From positions 1,424,001 to 1,488,000 of the forward strand of contig NC_087073.1 of NCBI RefSeq assembly GCF_026151205.1: DNA of 64,000 nucleotides, given 5' to 3'. The stretch is from Bolinopsis microptera (Eukaryota; Ctenophora; Tentaculata; Lobata; Bolinopsidae). The notes beneath the pieces were generated by a model. The model saw only the letters and a list, made by a program, of their open reading frames with translations. It did not search any database and was not told the origin of the DNA. Positions 41,720 to 53,008 of the stretch are shown in pieces. Numbering within the stretch: position 1 is the first letter of the stretch; the number at the start of each line of letters is the position of its first letter. The translations under genes were made by a program, and so were the position numbers.

Positions 41720-42973
41720 ATGCCACCAACAAATAGAGAAAATGCAGCAGTCGCTGACAGCAGAAGAGCGATGAGGTTACTCAAGAGTTTTCCGATAATC
41801 TGGAATAAGAGAGGTCAGTAAAATATATTTTGTTTGGTCCAAGTCCTTAATTCGATTCACCTCTACAGTTCCTAGTGTACAATTGTTATGCACATGCAAT
41901 TGAATTATCAAAAGTGATGAGAACCTAGAAGCAAATTAAACCTATAAATCTGATGTGTAGTATTGCCAGATCACAGTTCAATTTGTAGTACAGAGTTTTA
42001 CATTAACAAAGGATTAATAATTAATGCAGATAATATAAGTTGTCTTGCCTCTAAAAAGATATTCGTATTTTTGTGTCAGAATCTTCAGTAGTTGCAGTGT
42101 GCCATGATATGCATATTATGCAATGTACAAAAGTCTACTATTATGATAGATGGCTATTTTATGAGACCCAGGTCAACGTTTCTGTACTGACTCTTTGACC
42201 CTTTACGATATATCGTATATATACTTTTTCAGATCCCAATTATCACCGCAAGGACTGTATTGAACACAAAAAGGCACAAGCCGAATTCCTCCAGAAACTC
42301 GTCGAAAGCGAAAAAGGTTTAGAGAGGGGAAAACGGTATTGGACACGACTGGAAAAGAAAACTGAGAGGAGATTTGGTAAGATTCAATAAATTTACTATC
42401 ATAGGAGCCCTGGCCTCTATATAAATTGAATCAAGTAAGGGTCTGCATGATCTACGAACCAGGCGCTTGCAAGGCCAAGTTTCCGGCACACTGCACTACT
42501 TTTTAACAAAAAATGTCGAAATATTTTAAAAATTACAAATTTATCCAGGGTGGCACGTAGAACATAAGATCGGCCTGATCAAAAAGAATATGATCACATT
42601 GTCTGATAAAAGAGAGAAGGTAAATTTCTTTTCTGTGAATTTGATTCCAATCATCCCTGAGGCGGTTTTCTTATTTCTCTAAATTAAATGGTGATTTTCG
42701 TCTTAACATATTATATATAATCTGAAGATCAGAATTGAAATGGTATAAAAGTAAAAGCATTTTTTAATGTTTTATTTCTCATTTTAGGGGGAATTAAACC
42801 CGAATATGAGATATATGGTTGGGCACCTAAATGATTGGCCCCCTAATGAGCTTCTCTGGATGAAGGACTTCACGCCCGCAAATAATTTTGGTGACGGTAG
42901 ATCTCGGGAGGAGCGTTTAGCAATGCAGGTTTTCAAGTTTTTCAGTGACAGATTCGCAGCATTTTCTAATTAA
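41720..42973 (+). CDS. MADF-like DNA-binding protein, four exons
   Basis: Exons 41,720-41,813, 42,233-42,376, 42,549-42,619 and 42,788-42,973 join in frame (phases 1, 1, 0) with GAG|GTCAGT, TTTTTCAG, TTG|GTAAGA, TATCCAG, AAG|GTAAAT and ATTTTAG borders, giving 164 residues. Residues about 17-85 (AMRLLKSFPIIWNKRGDPNY, HRKDCIEHKKAQAEFL, KRYWTRLEKKTERRFG) fit the MADF/Myb-SANT-like pattern LI..v...P.LW...hp.Y..r..r..a...i ... W..lr..y.r. The rest (MRYMVGHLNDWPPNELLWM) is not recognised. MADF proteins are transcription factors or transposon-derived. An alternative donor (CAG|GTTTTC at 42,928) might add further exons. Exon 2 has a decayed copy at 43.24 kb. Confidence 0.55.
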
Positions 42974-43027
42974 ATGACCAATTTGAGCTATGTCAGAATG
43001 TGTCAATATAGCAATATACCCTTATTT

Positions 43028-43390
43028 TAAAGTAATTTAAGAATTCCATTAAGAGATATGCCCTTTATCTTCACAAACCAAACTCAGGTGACCCCATTAA
43101 CCAAGAGTGACAGTGGAACTACGCCCAGTAGCAAGGGAAAAGAGGCACGATTTTTATTATTGTGCTTTAAACGTGACAGGCTTTTACTTTTATACCCTCA
43201 AGCTCAGGGAGTACCTTTATTTTACGATATACTTTTTTAGATCCGAATTATCAAAGTGCCCACTGCACTGTGACGAAAATAAATAGAAAAGAGCTGAATT
43301 CGTCCGAAAACTTGTAGAAAGCGAAAAATAATTAGAAAGGGGAAAACGTTATTTGACAGATAGCTGCAAAAGAGAACTCTGGGGAGATTA
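43028..43390 (+). pseudogene. Decayed partial duplicate of the MADF-like gene
   Basis: TTTAAGAATTCCATTAAGAG at 43,034 repeats 41,473. From the TTTTTTAG acceptor at 43,240 the sequence parallels exon 2 (GATCCGAATTATCAAAG for GATCCCAATTATCACCG; GAAAGCGAAAAA; AGAAAGGGGAAAACG) but has stops and indels. Exon 1 and the later exons are absent, so it cannot be functional. Confidence 0.65.
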
Positions 43391-43506
43391 GGTAACTAGG
43401 GGTAACTAGGAGGTAACTAGGGGTAACTAGGAGGTAACTAGGGGTAACTAGGGGTAACTAAACGTTATTTGACAGATAGCTGCAAAAGAGAACTCTGGGG
43501 AGATTT
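43345..43506 (+). repeat. Minisatellite GGTAACTAGG between two 45-bp direct copies
   Basis: Seven GGTAACTA units (43,391-43,460) lie between two copies of AACGTTATTTGACAGATAGC...CTCTGGGGAGATT (43,345 and 43,460). Local slippage within the decayed exon duplicate. Confidence 0.85.
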
Positions 43507-44187
43507 TGTAAGTTTCAATAAATTTACAATCATTTTAGGATTAAGTGAGAAGGCCTCCCCCAGCCTCGGATCTTAGGATTGGATTTGCAAAATTTCAATT
43601 TAGACAAACTGCTTAGAAAAGCTAAGACTGCAAAAAAAGCTGAGACAAAAATTAAGGAAAACTAAGACAGCGAAAAATGCTGAGACAACCGGGAACCTAA
43701 GATACCAAAATATGCTGGAACTAGAAAAAATGCTTAAACTCACAAAATATTCCTAGTAAAAACAAGCAAAATCGCTTCACCATAAATTCTAAATCAGTAC
43801 TTGTAGGAATGAATACAAAAGGTGTGGCAAAATATGGAGATTATAAAGGGATTTAGGGTAGGGGATGTCCCTGAAGAGAAAGGGGCAACAAAAATATGTT
43901 ATCGTTGGTATGATCAAGGAAATAACTATTCAAATATACATAGATATTACATTTTTACATTTTCTTTAAAGAATATAATAAATACAATATTACTAGGTAG
44001 GAATGTCAATAAGTCAATAGAATTTGTCTGAAATCTCTATCTGCCTGCTAATGAAGTGAGTATCCTAGATCATATCTTTACAGGTAGGACTGTATAATGG
44101 GGGCCCCGATGTTATGCTTTGAATCATAAAATTATCATTATCATTATTCATTGTACAATCACGTCACCTTGTTCATTCATAATCAGA
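43507..44187. other. Spacer, nothing recognised
   Basis: Contains a degenerate run of GCTAAGAC/GCTGAGAC words (43,610-43,690) and one ORF of 69 codons without motif. Confidence 0.4.
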
Positions 44188-44472
44188 ATGGCTGAAGAGA
44201 TTCATGGGGCTACTGGGACTGTCGTGAGAGTCCAAAACCATTCTCGGAAAAATGAAAACGCAAAAGAGACGTACTTACCCTTCAACGCAACAATGCTATA
44301 TCTAAAAGACGTTATGGGAATTAATCACAAGACTGACATAGTAAATGGGAGAGAGTTTTTTTTGACGGATGATGCATCCATTCAAGGCTACCTGCTGATG
44401 ACCCATGTCGGCGAAGGAATAATAAGCAGCGATATGAAGTTAAGGTACAAGAGGAAGTCAAAAACTACGTAG
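44188..44472 (+). CDS. Unassigned 94-residue protein
   Basis: ATG two bases after an acceptor-like ATAATCAG (44,186), running to TAG. The sequence MAEEIHGATGTVVRVQNHSR ... TYLPFNATMLYLKDVMGI ... REFFLTDDASIQGYLLMTHV ends with a basic RYKRKSK tail. It has balanced composition and gene-like codon use, with no membrane segment or known motif. It may be a single-exon gene or the coding part of a gene with a 5' non-coding exon. Confidence 0.4.
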   Translation: MAEEIHGATGTVVRVQNHSRKNENAKETYLPFNATMLYLKDVMGINHKTDIVNGREFFLTDDASIQGYLLMTHVGEGIISSDMKLRYKRKSKTT

Positions 44473-45430
44473 CGATCTTCGTCCTAGATTCATTTTCACT
44501 TTATCATTCATTCATCATTGATAAAGTTGATATTTATAATTTGTCATATATATAATGTATGTTTTAGCATAACATGTCAAGAGTAAGATGAGAGACTGGT
44601 AGGACAGAGATAGGAAACGAAAAGGACAAGAAAACTGTTGAAATACCCCTTAAACTTGCTGCACTTGTCCTGAGGCCCACGATGATTCCCGCAGTATTAA
44701 ACCTAGATACTTATACTGGTACGGGATTCACAAAATTAAATTGTTATTTTCGACTTAACAATATATTATATAATCTGAAGATCAGAAATGATATCTATAT
44801 AAGTAAAAGCATTTTTTAATGTTTTATAGGATAAAGAAACTGACGAGTTTAAGAAATTGATGCGTTCTTGTTCTGATAGGGTCAGCAGCTCTTGTAACCG
44901 AGTGTACAGTTTGCTGGTCCCGATGTGACTGTAAAGTTGAAACACCCTGTATGTACTGACTACTCAGTAATGAAACAGTTGAGACGGCCAAATTGATATA
45001 TTTTTTAGCCCACAACAACTCAATTTTAGAGTTCGACATTATTTATAAATCTGTGTTGAATTAATCTCACTGATAAAAATTTGACTAAAAAGCATTTATT
45101 ACAACGCTTACAATGTCAATAAATGGTGATTCCTCATGCATGGCTCTTTTTTATTTCCCTTATTATTTTCTGGAAATCCTCGGGTGAAGGATTTCTAAAA
45201 TAGATAAAATTACACTGTAGTTGTTAGAATGCTCTGATTTGTCGGGTGATTTTAGTAAGCACTGCAATTGGTAAAGTGTTCAGATCGGGTGCTGTTAAGA
45301 GGGGCACTGTAGTTGACAATCTAATGTTTTAAACTTGTAATGATAATAATAACTAATAATAATTATTGGAAAGATTACTGGAAAGAATTGGCTTAAATGT
45401 CATAAACTAACGATGATTATTTCAATTCAG
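44473..45430. other. Spacer, nothing recognised
   Basis: CTGAAGATCAGAA with AAGTAAAAGCATTTTTTAAT recurs at 42,724-42,775 and 44,776-44,822, so this region shares a repeat with the MADF gene's last intron. No coding signal. Confidence 0.45.
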
Positions 45431-45633
45431 TCAGGGTAAGAAGATTAAGAAGCACAAGTTCAACTCCAATACTTGTTAGAACTGGAGAAAAGAGTACCAC
45501 ACCGTACTCAAAACCCAAACGAGATATTATTGATCTTATTGACGAGGAGAAAACGATAAAAGAACTGCAAGAGCTTTTAGATAGCTCTCCAACAAAACAA
45601 AAAACAATGTTTAAACGTTTAATATTTTATTGA
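45431..45633 (+). CDS. Terminal exon, unassigned charged protein
   Basis: Acceptor TTCAATTCAG at 45,430, then an open frame without ATG to TGA at 45,631: RLRSTSSTPILVRTGEKS, SKPKRDIIDLIDEEKTIKEL, LDSSPTKQKTMFKRL. Ser/Thr- and Lys-rich with an acidic helix; it resembles the tail of a nuclear protein. The upstream exons are not identified, possibly of the MADF-like gene or the 44.2-kb ORF. Confidence 0.4.
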
Positions 45634-46260
45634 CAGTTTTTTAATATTCCATGATTTGTTTCCATTGCTATCTATAGTTTAAGGAGACCTGACTTCTGTA
45701 TCTTCCGAAGTATGTATATCATTGATGATTCAGTTTTTTAATTTATCTACTGTTATAATATGAATTTGATCAAGTGAATATAAAGATATAAGACAGACAA
45801 TATCTAGATTGGACAGAAAGTTGTATCTGTGTTGAACGTGTATCAATCGAACAAGCTGGTATGGATGAAAGCATTGTACCCATATGGCCGCGTCGTTTGC
45901 GGTGGGCAGGCGCAGTCTTTGTTGTACAGTAGTGTTGGAGAAGAATAAAGTTAACCTGTTAATCGAATATTATTGATTATATTTTATGATGAATTATAAA
46001 TTTCGATTAATTTACATTTATTTGATCTCCAATTATTGAACTACGGAAGCTGGTTGCCTTAACACTGTGGTATGACTGAATGGTCGAGCCGTGATTATTG
46101 AAAGGAAACAAGACTTATAATTTATAATCATTTTATCGTTTAATAATCGTTTAAATAAAGAAAGCGGTTTGTAAACAGAGTAGCAGCCCTCATAGCCAGG
46201 AAAAGGAAAGAGAGATATTGCGATGTGGTAAGGCATGTGAGGACTAAAATAAGATTTGCC
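45634..46260. other. Spacer, nothing recognised
   Basis: AT-rich; no ORF or repeat I can support. Confidence 0.4.
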
Positions 46261-46581
46261 ATGTTAAGGACAACACTCATCACTCTACGAGGTTACAGAG
46301 GAAAAATAATGGACAACAAATATGAGACACCTTTGTCAGAAGTCTCTTACAACCTCATCCCAGCACCAGATAATAAATCACCATGTGAAATATGTAACAA
46401 AATGTATCCTACATCATATCTAGCGCGCCACAAGTCAATTCATGGACAAAAAATGAGGCCAGGCATGTTAGCAGATTCGAATAAGAAAATAATTTTTATG
46501 GTAAGGAAAGGAAAAAGTGGTTCTGTCATCCCTGACTTAATTTATTGTATATTTACTTTTCTAAAATCAACAAAAAAATGA
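46261..46581 (+). CDS. C2H2-type zinc-finger exon
   Basis: The frame can start at ATG 46,261 or 46,309. It encodes YETPLSEVSYNLIPAP, then SPCEICNKMYPTSYLARHKS followed by IHG. Spacing is C-x2-C-x11-H-x3-H, one residue shorter than the classical finger. A donor ATG|GTAAGG at 46,500 would end the exon in phase 0; without splicing the frame runs to TGA at 46,579. Probably a nucleic-acid-binding protein; only one finger is seen. Confidence 0.45.
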   Translation: MLRTTLITLRGYRGKIMDNKYETPLSEVSYNLIPAPDNKSPCEICNKMYPTSYLARHKSIHGQKMRPGMLADSNKKIIFMVRKGKSGSVIPDLIYCIFTFLKSTKK

Positions 46582-47033
46582 ATAAGCATCAAAACACAAA
46601 CCATCATGCCGTTTAGCAGTAGAGTGCCGTTTAGCAGTAGAGTACGGCTCACTAGGACCACTTAACTGGGCCAATCGGCAAAAAGGAGTTTGGAAAAGCC
46701 ATTATTGGCACTTGAGTCCTTGATCTTGTCGATGGTGCACTGGGCCTTTTGAGCTGCCATCCTTCAGCTTCTGTCAATTGAAATTATTATTAATCCAAGT
46801 TGAGACAATCAGCTGACACACGGCTTTTATGGTTATCTATAATCTATGATATATGTATAATCTGTAATAAAGATCAAAATTCAAATTTGTATTCCCTAAA
46901 ATTTGTATTCTCCTATTCAGTGATATTTTAGTGTAGTAGATTTAGTTAGTATTTAGTTTATAGTTATTGGGAAACGGATACATGGTGCAGGGAGGTTAGC
47001 GAGTGAGGTTATTTGAGCGAATTATATAACTAG
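46582..47033. other. Spacer, nothing recognised
   Basis: GCCGTTTAGCAGTAGAGT is tandemly duplicated at 46,608-46,643. Otherwise no feature. Confidence 0.5.
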
Positions 47034-48424
47034 TGTTAAGTTATTAACACTATTTCAGTTTTATTATTATAATTCTGTGTTTTATTTTGTAATAACATCC
47101 CCATTCTTAGTGTTTTAGATTAGGTAGAAATTGTCGATTATTAACCAATCTTTCTATAAGCATGTAAATACAGATGTAAATTATACGAAGACAACAACAA
47201 CCGGCTTAGGACCTACGAACAACAACGAGAGTGTCCGACTTGAAGCCGGTAAGTGTTTGTGTGTTAGTTGTTGTTTTTCCTGTTTTACATTGTGATTGTG
47301 TACTTCCTGAGAGGATGTTCCTTACAGTGTTGTAAGTGCTTAATTACCTCAAGTTGTTTGTGGATGCTAGCGTAGGCCGTAGCAGTGCAGTTAGATTGAG
47401 GATTAGTTTGAGTGAACAGTGAGCTCTGAGAGAGCAGACAAGTATAGTAAAGAGTGGACCTGAGTGAGCTCTGAGAGAGCAGTAACCAGCACAGCACAAG
47501 TAAGAGGGACAGTATAGCTGAGAGAGCTACTACTAGTAATAGTAAAGAGTGGATCAAGGAACTTTCCCCAAATCACTGTTAAATTATTAATATAGAGAAT
47601 ATTAATTGATTTGGATAGTTAACACAGATTAGTTAATACACATCACTCAGCTCAAATAATCATACACTACTCACTGATTAACCAATAACATCTGAGAGTT
47701 ATAACTAGAGAGTTATCTAACCTTGTTATAAATCTATTTTATTACAACCTTTAACACCTTTATCCCAGAGAGTTTCACTTGGTACTTTTGTAACTATTCT
47801 CCCTATTTAGCGTGATTAACAGTGGTAGCAGAGAAGAAACGATCATGGGGAATGACAGGGTACCATCTTTATCAGAAGAGACGATTTACTCTGATTGGAA
47901 GAGACGTGTAACTATGTGGCAGATAGCTAGCACTATAGCAGCTAAGCACCACGCACCAATACTGATAACACACATGTCCGGGGAGCCAGAAAGAATTTCG
48001 ATCATGCTAGATGAAAGTAAACTTGCTACGGCTACAGGAGTAGCATATCTAATTAAAGAGTAAGAGTGAACAGTGAGCTCTGAGAGAGCAGAACCAAGTA
48101 CTAGTAAGAGTGAACAGGATAGCTCTGAGAGAGCTAAGTTACAAGTATTATTGAGGACGCACTATTCAAGGAACTTTACCAAATCACAGTTAAATTATTT
48201 ATAAAGAATATTAATTGATATTGGATTGTGAACATAGATCAGTGTACACTCACTCAGCTCAATAATCATACACTACTCACTAATCAACCAATAACATCTG
48301 CGAGAGTTTATTGGAATAACTAGAGTAGAGTTATCTAACCTTGTACTAAATTTATTTATTAACACCTTTATCCCAGAGAGTTTGGTACTTTTGTAACTAT
48401 CCTCCCCATTAACCGTATTTAACA
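47034..48424 (+). mobile_element. Deleted LTR retroelement with Met-type primer site, copy 1
   Basis: A TGTTAAG...TTAACA LTR (47,034-47,821, left edge tentative) is followed by G and TGGTAGCAGAG (47,823-47,833), which complements the 3' end of animal initiator-Met tRNA. A 219-bp Gag start comes next and then, abruptly, the middle of a second LTR (from about 48,065 to TTAACA at 48,424). The two LTRs align through CAAGGAACTTT...CCCAGAGAGTTT. Most of the internal region is lost. Hairpin words GAGCTCTGAGAGAGC recur five times across the LTRs. Non-autonomous remnant. Confidence 0.75.
47845..48063 (+). pseudogene. N-terminal Gag fragment (copy 1)
   Basis: 72 residues from ATG 12 bases after the primer site: MGNDRVPSLSEETIYSDWKR, VTMWQIAST, then LITHMSGEPERISIM and LATATGVAYL. 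This matches the start of Gag proteins with the pattern P.L.....Y..Wk..v..W...T......g.l...L.G.a......l....l....Gv..l. The frame ends where the deletion fuses it to LTR sequence. The identical ORF is at 61,265. Confidence 0.6.
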
Positions 48425-48692
48425 GGGAGAATATTGAGGTCCTTTTCAACATTTTAATCGTTAGTTTTTAAATCATATTGTGCAGTAAATGTAATTAAAT
48501 AAATAATTTTAGACAAACTGATGCCGATTTTTAAGGAGCCATAGTGATTAAAATATCACCTACCTGCATCAATCAGTCACCTTTGATCGTAAATCAGCCC
48601 AAGTCTTGTAGGTGCTCCTCTTCTTTTAACCAAACATTTACACTGCAAGGAATATCGGTTAACATTCAAAACTCCTAGTGTAACTAGATATA
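48425..48692. other. Short spacer between LTR remnant and inverted-repeat element
   Basis: AT-rich, no feature; CTAGTGTAACTAGATATA directly precedes the left terminal repeat. Confidence 0.4.
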
Positions 48693-49160
48693 CTCTAGTA
48701 GCAGGGAATAGTTGAGTGTGCACTTCGATGTGTACTATTTCTGACAACACAGGGTTGTTTGTTAGGTCATTCTTAACCAAAATCATGTGGGTGCACAATT
48801 TGTTTCGCTAGAGACAACCCTACAGGGCAAATTTTCTAAATTACCCTCAGTCGCATATACGAGATTTTCGTATTTCGGCTCCTGAAGGTCATAGGGACTT
48901 CAATTTTGGCTTAAAATTACCGCAATAGCCATATTTATATACAACTTATGAAGCAACATAAGGTCTCCAGTGCTTTGTTTTATAGATATTGACAAAAAAC
49001 TGTTTTTTGGCTCAGCGAACCAAAAATGGGACTGAATTTTGGAAACTTGAACTAGGAAGATCGTAGAGACTTGAATTTTAGCTTAAAATGAGCGCAAACA
49101 TCACATTTATATACAACTTATAAAGCAACATAAGCCCTTTAATGCTTATTTGTTAAGATA

Positions 49161-49475
49161 TTGACAAAAATCGGTCATTTTGACTACACGCGTGAGGAAA
49201 AATACCAAATTGGGCAACAACTTTGGTCTTTTTTTTACCAGTTTTGTGCTCAAGTTATTAAAATGTGCTTTGATGTTGTAGATCGGGTGTTTTCTTCCAA
49301 TTATATGGGTTTCGGTATAAATCCGGAAGCACCCGGTCCATGGGTGCAGGTGATAGGGGTTAAAAACCCTAAAATGTCAGGCGATGGGCGAGACAATTGT
49401 CTGAATTTGGTTATAAAAACACTTGCACTCTTTGCTAGGGTTTGCTTTTTTCTGCTACATCGATCCGATTTCTAA
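49161..49475 (+). CDS. Unassigned ORF in left arm
   Basis: Open for 104 codons; the first ATG is at 49,262. Contains FSSNYMGFGINPEAPGPWVQ and MSGDGRDNCLNLVIKTLALF, with a hydrophobic end LFARVCFFLLH. The same protein is encoded by the mirrored arm, with two short in-frame changes. I do not recognise it; conservation may reflect only the inverted duplication. Confidence 0.25.
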   Translation: MTKIGHFDYTREEKYQIGQQLWSFFYQFCAQVIKMCFDVVDRVFSSNYMGFGINPEAPGPWVQVIGVKNPKMSGDGRDNCLNLVIKTLALFARVCFFLLHRSDF

Positions 49476-49668
49476 CTACTAATCATCCCCCTCTACATCA
49501 TTCTCTTTTAGATACATGATTTCTATAAGTTCTTGAAGGTACATCCGGCACGATGTAAAGTCTATATCAAAGCATTTTAATCTTAACAAGTTGCAAGATA
49601 TTCAAGTTCACTAATAAAACAGAGATTGTAGGATATTCTTCTTTTACATATTGATTATTGAGTAATTT

Positions 49669-50581
49669 TGGTTACACATGTGAGGAAAGATACCAAATTG
49701 GTTTACCAAACGAAGATTGTAGGTTATCTATTATTCTTTACATGATTATTGACGCAACTTTATAGTCAAAACTGTATTATTTTAAATATTTAATATTTAT
49801 CCACACTCTCCATAAGAATATTATTAGGAGTCATTTTGTGGTTAAAATTCGATTAAATCAGTATTTCCAAGCAAAAAACTGCCCCAAATTTCTCCTCCGA
49901 ATATAATGGTCCGCTAGTTCGAAATTTTAGCACTTATAAGTTATTGTTAGACATTACATTAGTGTAATACCACTGAGACCAGATATAGTAATCTATTCAG
50001 ATAAAGCGAAGAAGGTGCATCTGAAATAAAGAGAGCTTTGCTGATCAAGAGAAAAGAATATTAAGAGATATCAGCAGCTGACAGAAGAGATTGCAAGCTC
50101 CAGACAGTAGCAGTTCGAGTTCAAGTTCGAGGCATTTACAACTGCAGCCTCCAAACCTTTATGAACCACCTGAACGTAAACACTAAAGAGAAAAAGGCCT
50201 GCATGAAGATCGCTGAATTTAGCATGAGGGCATCATACACCATCTATCTGTCCAGAAACACCATTATATGGACAGATGATTGGGAGTTAGTCCAGAGGCT
50301 AGTAATTGCATAGTAGGAGCGTATAATGTTTGTAGAATGTAATTATTTTTACAAACTACCGTTCAAAACTTATAGATCAAGTGATAGCCTACCCACAATT
50401 ATATTACAACGTCGTGGGGTCAGTTGATATTGTTGCTGAAAATCAGGAGCAAGCGTCTTGAAACAGGATATACCATGAATCTGTATAAGTTTTAAGTAGT
50501 TTCATTCTACGTTTAATATTATTATTGGGTCGTTTACGTTAAAGTTATATTTGGCCATTTTATAGCCTCAAAAAGCCCACA
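49669..50581. other. Central single-copy part of the inverted-repeat element
   Basis: No long ORF. Contains GTGAGGAAAGATACCAAATTG at 49,680, a fragment of the arm ORF start repeated, and a purine-rich stretch near 50,040-50,150 that may be former coding DNA. No domain seen. Confidence 0.4.
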
Positions 50582-50770
50582 ATTACTCAATATGTAAAAG
50601 AAGAATATCCTACAATCTCTGTTTTATTAGTGAACTTGAATATCTTGCAACTTGTTAAGACCGCATTAAAATGCTTTGATATAGACTTTACATCATGCCG
50701 GATGTACCTTCAAGAACTTATAGAAATCATGTATCTAAAAGAGAATGATGTAGAGGGGGATGATTAGTAG

Positions 50771-51058
50771 TTAGAAATCGGATCGATGTAGCAGAAAAAA
50801 GCAAACCCTAGCAAAGAGTGCAAGTGTTTTTATAACCAAATTCAGACAATTGTCTCGCCCATCGCCTGACATTTTAGGGTTTTTAACCCCTATCACCCAT
50901 GAACCGGGTGCTTCCGGATTTATACCGAAACCCATATTGGAAGAAAACATCCGATCTACAACATCAAAGCACATTTTAATAACTTGAGCACAAAACTGGT
51001 AAAAAAAAAGACCAAAGTTGTTGCCCAATTTGGTATTTTTCCTCACGCGTGTAGTCAA
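50771..51058 (-). CDS. Unassigned ORF in right arm (mirror of 49.2 kb)
   Basis: 95 codons with MGFGINPEAPGSWVIGVKNP and the same C-terminus as the left-arm ORF. A TYMG/PWVQ pair of residues has been lost compared with the left arm without breaking the frame. Confidence 0.25.
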   Translation of the reverse strand: MTTRVRKNTKLGNNFGLFFYQFCAQVIKMCFDVVDRMFSSNMGFGINPEAPGSWVIGVKNPKMSGDGRDNCLNLVIKTLALFARVCFFLLHRSDF

Positions 51059-51545
51059 AATGACCGATTTTTGTCAATATCTTAACAAATAAGCATTAAA
51101 GGGCTTATATTGCTCTATAAGTTGTATATAAATGTGATGTTTGCGCTCATTTTAAGCTAAAATTCAAGTCTCTACGATCTTCCTAGTTCAAGTTACCAAA
51201 ATTCAGTCCCATTTTTGGTTTGCTGAGCCAAAAAACAGTTTTTTGTCAATATCTATAAAACAAAGCACTGGAGAACTTATGTTGCTTCATAAGTTGTATA
51301 TAAATATGGCTATTGCGGTAATTTTAAGCTAAAATTGAAGTCTCTATGACCTTCAGGAGCCGAAATACGAAAATCTCGTATACGCGACTGAGGGTAATTT
51401 AGAAAATTTGCCCTGTAGGGTTGTCTCTAGCGAAACAAATTGTGCACCCACACGATTTTGGTTAAGTATGACATAACAAACAACCCTGTGTTGTCAGAAA
51501 TAGTACACATCGAAGTGCACACTCAACTATTCCCTGCTACTAGAG

Positions 51546-53008
51546 TAATATGTCATAAAGTTATAATATGTAGGTCCTGTACGTAGGATTATGTCATTTG
51601 GATTATTGAGTACTAATTAGAATTAGAATCAAATTTACACAGCAATACAATAAGAATAAAAATAATTTAAGAAGCTTCAATCTGCTGTGCAGGACATTCA
51701 AGTCAGTAATTAAACAAAATTAAACAGAATTAAACAAAAATAAAAAGGTATATGCTCAGATCTTCTGCAGTAGGTACTAAGGTTTACAGTAGAAAAATCC
51801 AGATCTATAAGTAGGTTCCCTCGGCCCTCCTCGTTGAGCACTCAATCATGGATTTCTTGATCATTTGGCTGAGTGAACCAAAAGAAATTACAAATAAGTC
51901 ATTATCACAGTCCTAATTAAGACTCCATGCCAGTCTCTTCAAATGACCGCTATAAATAGACCACCAACCATATTCTCATAAATGCATAATTATGATTTAA
52001 GTTGAGAAAAGACAATTTTTTTTGAGAAAAGACAATTTTATTATTTATCACCAATTCAATACATAATCAATAAATATATATCCGAATAAATTTGATTAAA
52101 AATTAAATGATACAAGTATGCTAGCAGCTAGCGCGCTTATATTTGATAAATATTCACGCTGTTAAAATGGGTTTTACCACACCGCCACTCACATTAGCAC
52201 AGTTGGTGAACGGACCCAGGCGCTGTTAAGCTTTTATGAGCCCTGGTTGACTGCTGAGAGTGGCGAAGGGGCTGATATTAATTTTATCTTAGTTTAACCT
52301 AGATTCCAATAAAATTTTAGTTTTGTGTTATAATTATATGATTTTTATGCGATATTTAAGTTACAGCTGCTTGCAATACATTATTGCTTAAAAATTGTTA
52401 AATATGCTCGCTATACGCTTAATTTTAAATACCGTATGTATATATACATATCAGCTCATAATACCAAATAACAATAATAAATTAATTAAAGGCATTGAAG
52501 AGGTCCAAAACCAATTCAAGCATGACACAAAGTTGAATACATTTTCATCGGAAGCTGCAAGCTTATTAACGTTTGATTCCGTACGTTCATGATCCGTTAT
52601 TATGCATTAACCTTCAGGCGGTGTCGACGGATCATGCGAAAAGGGTTTTTGACAGGCTGTGTCCTTACCATAATTAAACTGAACCATTGCCTGATACGAT
52701 GTAAACAAGAGTGTTGGATAGGTGAGCCGCGCAAGCGCTCGCGCGCGCATTTGTGTCGCTCTGACAAATAGCACTTGAATAATTTAGCTACCAAGACGTA
52801 AATCGCGCGTTACGTAAAGTATTATTTTTCCCTTCGGATAAAGTGAACGTTACACCCGCGTGTAACCTGCTTTAATGTTTTGTGTGCATGTGTGGTGGAG
52901 TGAGTGTATAATGTAATGATTGAATGAATCTTTTTTCTTTTGTGGTGCATATATGATGTGAGTGACAGGTGTAGAATCTAAAATATATAAATATAAATGG
53001 GGGTCTTT
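51546..53008. other. Spacer and LINE 3' flank
   Basis: Contains GCTAGCAGCTAGC (52,119) and a CpG-rich patch GCGCAAGCGCTCGCGCGCGC (52,730). Short ORFs at 52.4-52.8 kb have no motif. The last part should be the 3' untranslated region of the minus-strand LINE. Confidence 0.45.

Larger units (their letters stand above)
48693..51545. mobile_element. Giant inverted-repeat (foldback-type) element, 2.85 kb
   Basis: The left arm (48,693 to about 49,668) and right arm (about 50,582-51,545) are reverse complements over almost 1 kb with scattered differences. The outer ends CTCTAGTAGCAGGGAATAG are flanked by TA on both sides, as for elements that insert at TA. The centre (about 913 bp) is single copy. 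Small indels differ between the arms, so they have aged separately. No transposase was recognised. A transcript across it would fold into a long double strand. Confidence 0.85.

Noticed and set aside
47285-47557. Minus-strand ORFs of about 90 codons in the LTR (also 60,711-60,977)
   Set aside because: They read the hairpin-rich LTR backwards, giving Leu/Ser repeats; their conservation follows from the near-identity of the two copies.
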